From positions 6,462-70,461 of the forward strand of contig SCFE01000120.1 in NCBI GenBank assembly GCA_004352715.1: a stretch of 64,000 bases of DNA, read 5' to 3'. The DNA is from Hofstenia miamia. Its lineage: Eukaryota > Xenacoelomorpha > Acoela. Both the position numbers and the translations under genes were made by a program. Shown in pieces: positions 11,569-22,415 of this stretch (the first letter of the stretch is position 1; each line of letters begins with the position of its first letter). Below the pieces are notes generated by a model. It worked only from the letters and a program-made list of their open reading frames with translations. It ran no database searches and was not told the origin of the DNA.

Positions 11569-12870
11569 GGATTAATTCCCACATTGAAGGGTTGCATATA
11601 TACAAAAATAAACCAGTTTATGAATACAACATATAAATCAGATTCGGCAATTACGGAAGTCTCTGTAGATTGTAATAAAAATGATTTCACCCAAAACTTA
11701 ACAGAATTGATAGATGAGTTAAGAATATTGATGGGTTGCTGAGAATTGATGAAAATAATAGACCGAACAGCATGATTAAAAAATCCTTCTTTGCATTTCC
11801 ATTTAGAACGATGCTTCAAAATAAAGAGAGGGCGGTTTCCAAAACTTGGATAATTCTGTGGATGTAACTCAATAAAATCCCAAATATCATCATCATGGCC
11901 ATTCAAAAACCTTGTCAAAAACAAATATCATTTAAAATATGTAGATAAGAAATAGGTAAAATTTTCAGTTCTAAAAGACGATTCTTGTAATTAACACATC
12001 CAGGTAAAATCCAATGGAGAAAATGGTCATTGAGCTTTTGAAACTACGGAGAGTGGTAATATTAGCATACCAAATCTGGAGGCATACGTCAATATAGAAA
12101 CATGAATTAAGATATTACAGGAGTGTTGAAAGGAATGTTGCGTTTAATGGAATGAAGAGTGCGAGTGCACTTACTAATGCAAAGATTAATGTACTGTGAC
12201 CATGATAAATCGCCAGTGAAGACAACACCTAAGTCTTTGATGGAATTAGCATAGTAATAGGACAGTTGTTCAAGTAGCAAATACACTTTAATTTATCCAA
12301 ATTAAACAGGATGTGATTTCATTGGACTAGATCGCGAGCCTATGTCATCTTGAAGGCAAACACTTCTTTGCCGGCTTTGAGATCATCAGCAAATAATGCG
12401 CATGGACAGATAACAGCGAATCAGATATGTCATTGATAAACAATAAAAATAGCAAAGATCCCAGGACACTACTCTGAGGAATGCCATTGGTGACATAAAT
12501 GGCAGAAGACAGAATGTTACCAAGCTTCACACACTGAGCCCTGCCAGATAAGCAAAAAGAGAATAGGACAATAAAATCCTCATCAAAACCATATTTTCGG
12601 AGTTTAGGACAATTAAAATATATTACTTGTAGTGTTGTATTGGAATGGTGTGTCATGTCTAGATAATTGCTCGTATTAATGGGAACTCCATTTCTCAGGA
12701 GGGTAAAGTTTTTAATATTTAGATCCAACCTTGAAACTCCAGAATCAGTAAACTCGCGTCTCTTGGTCAGACATTTGCATTCCAAAGCGATTTCGGCAGA
12801 AGACAGCAACGGTGAAAAATAGACAGGATAATCAAAATCCTTCAGGAGCGAAGCTTTTGCAAACATTTTT
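11569..12870 (-). pseudogene. decayed non-LTR retrotransposon, RT to C-terminus
   Basis: On the minus strand 12866-12345 keeps one frame with KYGFDEDFIVLFSF, LSGRAQCVKLG and VTNGIPQSSVLGSLLFLLFINDI, which are RT motifs of the LINE type (GVPQGSVLGPLLF box). A frame change follows to a legible FADDL active-site box near 12390. Downstream, across several frames, come a LNNCPI region and then the C-terminal FLNGHDDDIWDF and FFNHAVRS motifs near 11780-11920, typical of Jockey/CR1 ends. Multiple stops show it is inactive. Confidence 0.65.
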
Positions 12871-13460
12871 CTGGCAGTTTGTTTAGTACATAATTTATTG
12901 AAGAAGTTTTTGTGTATAAAGAATATTTGATTACATTTTTATTCAAATTTAAATCGTTTTACTGTGAACAATTTTCACATTAAGAACATAAATCATGAAT
13001 TTTAGTCCTTGTTCAAATGATTGAAGCCCATCTGCTTTCAAGCCTCTTTGACGAGTTTGCAAAAATTTCATTATAATAAAACTTCTCAGCCGATGTATAT
13101 TTATAGATGCCACATTGTACATAATCTTATTTATGGCGTCTTGTACATATGTGAATTGAATTGCCCACAAAAATTATTGAATTGAATTAATCCCCTTAGG
13201 CTATTATTACATATTTGAAGAAAATGTTAATTTCATCATAACAAACAACAGATTTAAATGTCAAAACGAGATATTTCATTAAATTTATTAAGCAATGAGG
13301 ACTTAAGTAAAACATAATTGAACTGCGTGATCCGTGGGTACCCTATTCTATGCCTTCGCCACAAATTGAACGTGTTCATAATTTTAATTATTCATTAAAA
13401 ACATGAGTAAACACACTAGCATTTTTGACAGGATAGCTAACGATTAATGGAAATAGTCTT
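12871..13460. other. non-coding stretch between LINE relics
   Basis: AT-rich, with no reading frame of note and no structure seen. Confidence 0.5.
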
Positions 13461-14570
13461 TATTAGAAACAATTGTAACACGTATTTGACTAAAAATCAA
13501 TTTGGATTTCGCAAGAATGGTTCTACGTCTTGCACCTTGATAAAGATTTTGCATGATATTTATGATTACCGTAAGAATTACGTCCATGTCTGATTGATTA
13601 CCTTGGATATGAGTAAGGCCTTTGATATGGTGTATCATTCTGAAATTCTTGCTGGACTGCAAAGAATTAGACCTTCTATTAATCCGAATATAATTGCACT
13701 ATATGCCAGTTTTTTAAGTAACAGGAAGCACTATACCACATTAAATGGTTATTACTTATAGCCAAAGTGGGAGTCCCCCAAGGGACTTGTAGTGGACCGA
13801 TGTTATTCAATGTATCTAATGATGATATTGTAAGAGAAGCACCAGTTGCCCTAAATTTTTCCTTGACTGTGTTTCCAGACGAAAATACACCTGTAATTCC
13901 AGGTTTAAAGTGCTCGGGAGATCGTGGTCGCGCTATTATTAAACAACTTAGAATAGACTTTAAGGCAAACAATTTGTGTTTAAATGAAGCAAAACAAATG
14001 AGTTGACTATCAATTTTGCAAGTACTATTCCTCTGGAGTTAGATAGTATTAGTCGTGTGATACAAGTCAAAATTTAGGCGTTATTTTCTACGAAAAGCTT
14101 ACTTTTAGAGACCATATAGAGAGCATAACAAAGCGAGCAAACTCGGGACTTTTTCTTTTTTTAAAACTTAAAAGACTAGGTTATTCCGTTAGAGAACTGG
14201 AATTACCGTATAATTCTTTAGTTAGTGTTTTTACTTATTGTTGCAGCGTTTGGGGAGGAGCAGCAAATTATCTGATTGACAAAATAGATGGAACACAGAA
14301 GAAAGCGGTCAGAATGGACATAATCAAGAATTAAAAGTCAATTATTTTTTACATTAGAGAGGCTGATTCTAAACTCTACCAACAAATTGAGCACCTTGGA
14401 GCGGAGAACCCTCTATATAGATACATTCCGAGAAGAAGCGAGTATGCTAGTAATCTCAGATGGCGTTTGCCACCCGTGAATAAAACTGACAGTACCTGGA
14501 AATTGTCTAATTTTCCCAACCGTTTCTTACGTTTTCGGGGTTTTTGGTGTAAAATAATGATCTTTTATTA
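13461..14570 (+). pseudogene. decayed non-LTR retrotransposon RT, plus strand
   Basis: Frames in order give QFGFRKNGSTS (RT motif 1), LDMSKAFDMVYHSEIL (the D..KAFD box), VGVPQGTCSGPMLFN (GVPQG box), a lost FADD box, then LGVIFYEKLTFRDHIE, SVWGGA and a C-terminal NRFLRFRGFW. This is the motif order of a Jockey/CR1-type LINE RT. The frame is broken by at least one in-frame TGA at about 13591 and several indels, and the catalytic box is missing. Confidence 0.65.
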
Positions 14571-15588
14571 TGAATGTTTATTCGTAATAATTAAAAGTTT
14601 ACGTACTTACTTGTAGTGTAACTTCCTAATAACACTAGAACAAATTTCAAAATTTTATTCGAATATGAATAATTTTCGCAAATTCATAACCCGCTAAAAA
14701 TGAATTCCGCCTAATTTAAGAAAAGTATAACTATAACGTAATTTATGTAAATGTCTAAACTACTATTCTCATATGCTATATTACGTCATCTCTTAAGACG
14801 TAATACAAACAGTTTTGAATTATATTTACGTCGCAAATGCAATGTAGTTATAAACATATTATCCTATTGAAGCAACTGTTTGCTATAGAACTACATTTTG
14901 ATAAACTTATGCCCAAGTAAGTGAATCAGACAATGGAAGCAAACACATAATTTCTTTCTATTTTATTAAAGCATGCATTTAATGATTATCAACTACTAAA
15001 TTCTAATATTAACCTCAAGCTATATGTGAAGGACTACAAATTCTCCATTATTCAGTGCCTAATGATCTTTAGTTTCTAAGAAGTATGCACTAAATCAAAA
15101 TAGAAATTTCTTGAAACAGAAATGGATAAAGTTTTATCCCAATCAGCTGTAAACCAAACACATTATTTTCATTGAAAAAATAAATGCTAATTTCTCAATT
15201 CATCAAAATTTTGTAGGCTGATTTTCAGAAATTGGAGGTGTCCCTCAAAAAAGTCAATGGGATAAAACGTCAAAAATGGCAGCGCCCTATAATTTCAGAC
15301 TTGTCAAATAGTAAAAAAATTTAATTTTAATGGAGTATATCACCTCAAACAAGGGCTCCTTGTTTTTAATAAACAAAGGGTTCATTTATGCAAAATATTG
15401 TGAAAAACTTGGTAAATTTAGATTAAAATGGTGCCTTTTCACATTAGTAAAAACGAATTATTGCAATAATTATTATTTTTAGAAACAACTTACTATCGTT
15501 GTCATAGCAGAAAATGTGGCACTAGAGCCGTTGTAAGGCAAAGTATTTTTACACTAAATAGTAGATAACCTTGATTTAAGACTAATAG
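14571..15588. other. AT-rich host DNA flanking element A1
   Basis: No gene, RNA or repeat recognised. It ends in CTAATAG directly before the A1 LTR; the last four bases, ATAG, recur just after the distal LTR end at 40595. Confidence 0.5.
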
Positions 15589-15655
15589 TGTAGAGTCACT
15601 TGGTGAATTTTCGTGATTATTATTCATTTTATTTTCGATTGTATTAATGTCATTC

Positions 15656-15663
15656 TGACGTCA
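15656..15663 (+). promoter_or_regulatory. CRE/ATF-type site TGACGTCA in U3
   Basis: Perfect 8-bp palindrome recognised by CREB/ATF bZIP factors, 67 bases into the LTR. The same site occurs at 25963-25970, 33675-33682, 40523-40530 and 57751-57758, usually with an ACGTCA half-site three bases upstream in element orientation. In this LTR the half-site is decayed to ATGTCA. Confidence 0.5.
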
Positions 15664-15825
15664 AATTAATTTCAAGATTAGATTTACGAAAGCTAGTTAT
15701 GTCCCTTCGATGGTGCTAAAACGTGTTGCTCAAATTTAATTAGCGAGGGAAATTGATAACATGAATAGCTAATGCTTAATTTCAATTGTAAAAAAGACAG
15801 GTAATTATTTAGTATTTCAAAGGTG

Positions 15826-15831
15826 TATAAA
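15826..15831 (+). promoter_or_regulatory. LTR TATA box
   Basis: TATAAA conserved at the same LTR position in L2 (26133-26138) and as TATAAAA in the minus copies (for example 33507-33501). It probably sets the U3/R start site. Confidence 0.5.
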
Positions 15832-16070
15832 TTGAGTAACAATGTGGAGAATGGTTAATAGATTTTATCTAGCCTCAATTACTGTTTACTTTTCTCTCCG
15901 TTACTTTGTTTAGTAATTTTTGATTATGAATATAATTGCTTAAGCTCAGCGACAATTTGGGAGTGCTTTCTTAAAGTACAGGGCAATACGTAGCTCCTGG
16001 CGATCATCAGATCTTCCCAGCCCAAATTGTGGACTCATTAAGTTACGGATACGGGTATGGCTAAGGAAAT

Positions 16071-16076
16071 AATAAA
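16071..16076 (+). promoter_or_regulatory. LTR polyadenylation signal
   Basis: AATAAA within GGAAATAATAAACC, present at the equivalent place in the full-length minus-strand LTRs; likely used for the 3' end of the genomic RNA. Confidence 0.5.
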
Positions 16077-16502
16077 CCTTTCGTTTGATATTCAACACAT
16101 ACATGCACTTATATTTTATGACACTGTGATGATACCATGCTGTTGGCTAACACGAATGTCTGGCAATTACAGACTATTATTTAGTGAGCTGAGAACTAAC
16201 AATGAAAATGAGATGTTTATTTTTGCTATGAGATAGAAATTAATAAGTGAGACAAATAGGGTAGCACCATGCACTAAGTTGAGCACTAAACTGTTTCTAA
16301 AGACTTTGCTTTGGCTGGAAGCCATGTGAGTTGGTCATCTTGGAGTTACCTAAAGTATTGAATACTTGGATGAGTTACCAATGTTTATATTAGTTTGTTT
16401 TTTCTTTACCTGTTTTCCCAGAATCAGGGCTGTCATTTCTTATGGTAAACCTTCTGCAGAGTCAATTAGTTTTATAGTACAATTACAGCCCACGATTCTA
16501 CA

Positions 16503-16520
16503 TGGTGACCATGACAGGAC
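16503..16520 (+). other. primer-binding site, tRNA-Arg-like
   Basis: TGGTGACCATGACAGGAC begins directly after the LTR. Its complement ends in CCA and closely resembles the 3' end of an animal tRNA-Arg as I recall it (CTGTCAYGGTCRCCA type). The same site follows LTRs at 32818, 39666, 45671 and 56895 on the minus strand, with single changes. Confidence 0.6.
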
Positions 16521-16658
16521 GCTGACGTGATAACAACATATTTCCCAGTTGTCTCTTTTGATGGTTTGGATTTGGTTTTGGTTTAGCTTTGGTGCTTGTC
16601 AGCTGGGATAGTTGTTTCCCCTGACGGCAATTGGATTTCAGTGCAAATCTACCAACTG

Positions 16659-16925
16659 ATGTATACAGATCCTTCTTCTCTCCATTGGAAGGGCGATCAC
16701 GATTTTTTAAGTCTTCTGCTTAGTTTATGTTTGTGTTTTACTTTTTACAATTCTGCTGTTTGTCTCAGTGCTTTATGTGTTGTATTTATTACCAAGCGCA
16801 GCTGTTATCCCACATTTGGGTTTGGATTCTGTGATTTTTATGAGCTGTGTGTTTCTTCTGTAGTTGGGAAGTGCTCCCAGATGTCCATTATCATAGTTAT
16901 TATTTCTTGTTATTGTTCTTGTTGA
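16659..16925 (+). CDS. A1 leader ORF: small hydrophobic protein upstream of gag
   Basis: An 88-codon frame in the gag leader that ends with TGA three bases before the gag ATG. The product is rich in Leu, Cys, Phe and Val and contains the segment LSALCVVFITK. The M3 leader has a 77-codon frame in the equivalent place (56710-56477) with LSALCVGFITR. Both look like one or two membrane segments. It is unknown whether it is translated; it could equally be a passive feature of a pyrimidine-rich leader. Confidence 0.4.
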   Translation: MYTDPSSLHWKGDHDFLSLLLSLCLCFTFYNSAVCLSALCVVFITKRSCYPTFGFGFCDFYELCVSSVVGKCSQMSIIIVIISCYCSC

Positions 16926-16928
16926 TTA

Positions 16929-18635
16929 ATGGATTCAAATCATACAGTTACTTATTCTCCTACTTTTGGGACTCCTCCTGAATGTCCCCTGTGTAAGTGT
17001 TGGCAACCAGGACATTGCCCCTTGCACCATTGGATTGTTGTTAAATTTCTGTCCTCTGACTTCTCCTACCCAAACGTCTCAACATCAAGATCATCTTGCA
17101 TCAACTAGTCCATATCCACGTGAGGGTACTAGCAGCCCCAACATCCAGCAATGGCTTTGCAGAGTTTTGAATACGCAAAATGCTCCTCCCATTCCATTTC
17201 GTCCCAATAATCGTGGTGACAATGTGATGAACTCCTTGCCACGTTTTGATACTCAACAGATGGAAATTGAGCACCTGAAAGATGCCTTATCACAGCAAGT
17301 AGCTATGAGAATGGATAGTGAGCATCAGGTCGAATCTCTCCAAGCCGAACTCAATACTCAACATGTTGTGTACCAGAAGATGGAAATGCGAATGCTAGAA
17401 TCCACTGTTGCATTGGAATTACAAATTCACGACTTAAAAACCCAGATGGCTAAGTCGGAAGAGGCTAACCTCTTAAAATTCCCAGTTGATGAATTTGTTA
17501 CTCATGCTACATTAAATGAAGCTTTAGGGGATTTGGCCGAGAAGATCACTGATCAATTTGCCCAGATGATTCAATCTGAAGGAGGTAGAAATTCAACCCC
17601 TGTTCTTTTGAATGCACCGATACCTTCACAGTGTGATGAAAGGAAGATGATGATTCCCCCCACTTCAGTGTCATCTTGCATCAATTCATTTGTGTTGTCT
17701 AATCCTACATTTACACAAGCATCCATTGCCACAGTTGCTACCCCTCTGAGAGATTTCATTCCTCCTGTTCATGTGCAGCCACTTTGTGCTTCTGCAGTAA
17801 CTACTGCAAAAGAACATATTACTGATGTGATGAGCCCGCTAAATGGTACCACCTCAGATAAGCAACCCCGATTTTGTCATTCAATTCTCCCTTTTGAGAC
17901 TCCCAGACAAATCGATGCAGTTTTGCAATCCTTTGAGGAGTGTTTTTTTTGTTCAAGCTTCACATGAAGCAATATAAAACATCTCAAGAAGACGCAGTAT
18001 CACAATTTCCACTGTATTTGAGTGGGCTAGCATACAATCAATATATGATGTTGGATCAGAATATCAAGACTGATTATCAATTGTTAGTCGGATTTTTTGA
18101 GGATCACTACAGGGCCCCTCATATAAAACACCAATACAAGACCTTGCTTTGTGATATGTCTTTCAAGAGAGGTGACAATATTCATAATTACATTACGCAG
18201 GTTGAAAGACTTTTTCGATTAAGTAGTTTGTCTCCTGAATACTCTCGGAATGACCTTTTCTTGTATATCTGTAGAGGGTTCCCTCCTTCAATCCGTAGTC
18301 AACTGGAAATGAAATGCAACCCAGAAGAGAGTTTGAACAATATCATAAGAAAAGCAATTAGCGTAGTATACATGATCTATAATTCTAATCGAATTGATAA
18401 AGATCTCTATGAGCTATCTGGAACCAATGTATGACAGGAGCCTAAGAAGACCATTTTGAAGAAAGATTTCAACATGGCTTCAGTGAGGTGTTTCCACTGT
18501 GGTGAGAAAGGTCATTTTAAATCAAAGATTCAAATTGTTGCTGAAGGTGAGGGTTTCTTAGTTGATGAGCCTGCTACATCCTCTACTGACACATTATTAG
18601 ATTTGACAGAGAACGAGTCACCACATTTAAATTAA
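16929..18635 (+). pseudogene. A1 gag (coiled coil, capsid, zinc knuckle), frameshifted
   Basis: Gag forms the particle. The ATG at 16929 starts MDSNHTVTYSPTFGT. An extra base near 16980 moves the frame and a second indel near 17945 restores it. The N-terminal part is Pro/Ser/Thr rich, then a heptad-rich region (MEIEHLKDALSQQ to about 17460) predicts a coiled coil. The capsid part follows with PLYLSGLAYNQYM and the ETLLCDMSF-like helix region at 17940-18434. The zinc knuckle CFHCGEKGHFKS has lost its last Cys through a small deletion (other copies read CFTCGEKGHLKSQC). A TGA at 18432 also interrupts it. The gag stop TAA is at 18633-18635. Confidence 0.85.
18626..18632 (+). promoter_or_regulatory. 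-1 ribosomal frameshift site TTTAAAT at gag stop (A1)
   Basis: In the gag frame the codons are CAT TTA AAT TAA, so T TTA AAT is a canonical X XXY YYZ heptamer directly before the stop. Slipping back one base gives TTT AAA and enters the protease frame. The heptamer and stop are identical in M1, M2 and M3. Confidence 0.75.
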
Positions 18636-21600
18636 ATGGAGTGCCAACTCCTTCAAAACGTGCACAGGATGTATTGGTGATCACTAATATGATAAGGAAG
18701 AACCTAATTCCTGTGGAAATGAATGGATGAATTATTAATGCTACTATTGACACCAGAGCTGCGGCGTCAATCATAAGTGATGAATGCTGCCAAGACATTT
18801 GCTTTAACCATGACTCGCTCAATTCCTCATCCAACGTAAAACTCATTGATGCGTTGGGAAATGTAATATCATTGACAGGGAAATTAAGAAATGCCTTGTT
18901 AAAGATTCGTGCCAAACAATTTGAAGTAGACCTTATTGTCATCAATACTGTGAACCATCAACTCCTCTATGATTTGATCTTGGGTAATGACTTTCTGGAG
19001 CAAAACTCATGTGTAATCGATTATCAAAATAATACAATATCTATAAAGGACCAAGACGCTATGAAGCTAGCTATGATTCCTGAACGGGAAGTTGTGTTTA
19101 ACTTGAAAGAGCCTGTCTGCCTAGAAGCTAAGCACTGGACCAGAGTAGCTGTGTTTTCGAATTCAGAAATGAATGGAGACGTGATGATAGCTGGCCAGAG
19201 GGGCAAATACATCAAAGGCATCTCCTTTTCACCTGACTTATGTAAAGTAAGTTCAGGAAAGACCTATGTTACTATTCTTAACGGATCAAAACACCTGGTG
19301 TGATTTAAAGAATCTGATCTCCAGATAATCAGCGTACCAGTTCAGGTTGAAAGTGTCGAGACCTCATGTTTATCCATCTGTACTGCCATCCACGATCTTG
19401 AAGAGTTATCCACTGTTAAGATCCCCACTGTGAATAACGAGACCCATTCACATCTAAATGATATCGAGAAAAAGTCGCTCATTTCTATACTGCAGAGCAA
19501 GAGTGAGGTGTTTAATTATGGTACAATTAGTGTGGGGCAGGCAATTGGAGAAGAACATGCGATTGAAGTAAAGCAAGAGAAACCAATTCGATTACCTGTC
19601 CATCGAGTTCCAGAAAACCTAAAAGTGGAATATGAGAAAATTCTAAAAGACTTGATAGAGAGTGGGATAATCCAGGGAAGCAATAGTCCCTACGCAGCCC
19701 CCACCGTGTTTATTAGACAAGGGGAGAAATACAGACTCTGTATTGATTTTTGAAAACTGAATGATATTACGATCAAAGATGCTTACCCATTACCCCGAAT
19801 CGAGGATCTGCTATATGACGCCAGTAGATATAAGTTTTTCTCTTGCCTCGACCTCTGTAAGGCCTATTGGCAGGTACCAATGCGTCCGTCCGATATTCCA
19901 AAGACCGCATTTATTACACCCTACGGTTTGTACGAATGGAAATATATGGCCTTCGGTTTATGCAATGCTCCTGCCACTTTTCAGCGATATGTCACCAAGG
20001 TCTTAACTAACGATTCCAATATTCTTGAACCTGGGATTTCTGCATATATAGACGATATTCTGGTAGCCAGCGACACATTTGATGAACATCTTGAGAAATT
20101 AAATAGAACTTTGGAGTTGTTGCAGAAAGCTGGTCTCAAGGTGAATGGGAATAAATGCTCTTTAGTACAGATTAAAGTCACCTTTCTTGGCAGAGTGATT
20201 GAGCACGGACGAATCTCAATAAAAACCAATGCAAAGCAGTTTTTAGAACGAATTGAGACACCTCAGAGCAGAAAAGATGTGCAGAGGTTAATGGGATTTC
20301 TGAATTATTACGGAATGTTTATCCCAGATTTAGCCGAAAAAACAAAATCTATTACTCATTTGCTTAAAAAATCCCACGAATTTAAATGGACTTGGACTGA
20401 GCAGGAGGCGTTAGAAGGGATAAAAACCGAACTGCAGAAGATACCGTCGTTGAATACCCCAGATTACACAAAGGAGTTCATTATTGACTGTGATGCAAGC
20501 GCTGTCGCCATTAGTGGCATATTGAGCCAGGAGATCAATGGAGTTGAATGTCCAGTTCAGTATTTTAGCAGAAAATTACGAGCTGCTGAGAAAAATTATG
20601 GTGTAACCAAATGTGAAATGCTAGCATTAGTAGAGTCGCTAAAGAAGTTCCGTTATTTCATCTTAGGTAGAAAATTCATCGTGTGCACTGATAACAGCGC
20701 ACTAGCCTGGCTTAAAAAATTCTCAGGAGATCGGTCCAACATAGTAGCCAGATGGATAGAATATCTAAACGACTTCTCCTTTTCTATCAAACATCGTCCA
20801 GGACGTCTACATTTGAACGCGGATTATTGGACGGCATTGCCAAGTTATGAAAGGGACTTGAAAAAGCCATCTGGAGAAAAAATCCCCTTCACATTCATAC
20901 CCCACACCAAGTATGAATTAATTCCTGAAATAAATGCCTATCGAAATGGTAAAGAAATTTTGCAGATTCTAATCCGCGAGGAGATATCTGAAGAAGAAAT
21001 TTTTAAACACCAACAAAACAATCTCATTCTATCTGATATTATAAAAAGAACGAAGGACCCCTTCTTTCCTCTTTCACCAACAGCGACTAGATATTACAAT
21101 CAATACAATTGGACAACAATGAAGAAGGGTTTATTATATGTAAAGAGTCGAAATAACCGTCTTGCTATTCCAGAATATTTTAAAAGAGATCTCGTGAGGA
21201 GGGTTCACAAAAAAGGTCATTTAGGAATTATCCAAACAGAAAAGACATTCAATTCTCACTACATGACTATCGGAATTAGATCAACTGTTCAAGATGTCAT
21301 TGACAAATGTAAAAAGTGTCTGTTAACTAATTCTGCTCACTTTCCAGAGCAATGGGCTGCATTGGAATGTCGTGCTGCATCAAGCCCCAATGAAATTGTA
21401 CATATGGACTTAGAGCAACTGTCTCGTGATAGTGACGGATTTCAGTATCTGTTAGTGCTAGTTGATCATTTCACTAAGTATGCTCAAATCATTCCCATGG
21501 ATAGCACACTCGCTGAAAAGGTAGCTGATAAAATAGTAAAGGAGTGGATTTTAAAGTATGGCCCTATGTCTTGTCTTGTCTCGGATCATGGCCGCAATTT

Positions 21601-22413
21601 GAAAGCAATTTGATGAAAACCCTTATGTCTGAATTAGAAATACTACATGATTTTACTACTGCTTACCACCCTCAAGCAAATGGCTTAGTGGAGCAACTAA
21701 ATAGAACTCTAATAAAATTAATTAGGGTGGCAGTGTCACGAGCAGCAGGAAAAAATTGGAGATGGGTAATAGAGTGTATCAAATTTTTTTATAATACATC
21801 AGTTCATTGGACCACTGGGATAAGTCCCTTTAAAGCTATGTTCAGGCGTGAAGCCTTAACTTCTTTATCGATGATGTACCCTAACTACTCAGAAATTACC
21901 TTAGAAAGATATGTTAATCAGTTGTTACGTGATATGCAGGAGATTCACTTAACCATTTCTCATAATACTCATCAATCTTGTATAAGACAGAAGAAAACAT
22001 TCAATAAAAAATTATATGGCGAATCTCATAGATGTGGTGATAAAGTATTCACGTATTTGCCTTGTGCAACAACTGATCACAATCAGGTCAGGAAATTAGC
22101 CAATAATTGGCAAGGACCATTTACTGTAGAGAAAGTGCTCGACCACAACACATATACACTTAGTAATGGGAGAACTGTACATTTTCAGAGATTAAATCAA
22201 GCAATTAAAGACATTGAGAATGTCATCATTGATGACAATAACGAATACACCTTAATTGATAACAGTATTGATGAATATGCAACTTATGATAATTTAACAG
22301 AATTTGCTGAAGAATATTTTGATGATACTGATTTTGAACATGAAATAGTAGATAATTGTGGTTCACGAGTGTTGCCTTCAAGGCGCACCAGAGAACCTTA
22401 TAGATATGTTTAG
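18626..22413 (+). pseudogene. A1 pol: protease-RT-RNase H-integrase
   Basis: A single frame runs from the shift site with three TGA stops (18728, 19301, 19751) and one lost base near 21597. The protease has DTR at 18749-18757 where M copies have the catalytic DTG, so it should be inactive. RT has LCIDF, LCKAYWQVPM, FGLCNAPATFQR and the catalytic YIDD at 20045-20056. RNase H has CDAS, TKCEML and CTDNS. Integrase has the H..H...CKKC zinc region at 21208-21315, the first Asp in VHMDLEQ, the second in VSDHG, and the Glu after YHPQANGLVE. The C-terminal WQGPFTVEKV is the GPY/F module. The stop is TAG at 22411-22413, two bases before the ORF3 ATG. Confidence 0.9.
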
Positions 22414-22415
22414 GA

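Larger units (their letters stand above)
15589..16502 (+). repeat. A1 5' LTR (L1), 914 bp
   Basis: Starts TGTAGAGTCA and ends GATTCTACA, so the ends are TG...CA with a short inverted repeat. It matches the start of the 3' LTR at 25896. Inside are a TGACGTCA site (15656-15663), a TATAAA box (15826-15831) and an AATAAA signal (16071-16076), in the order expected for U3-R-U5. Confidence 0.92.

Noticed and set aside
18626-22413. Reading the many in-frame TGA codons as recoded sense codons (alternative code or readthrough).
   Set aside because: Sister copies have CGA, CGG, CAA or CAG at many of these sites and frameshifts also occur; the MINDY gene shows no in-frame TGA. CpG decay explains the pattern without recoding.
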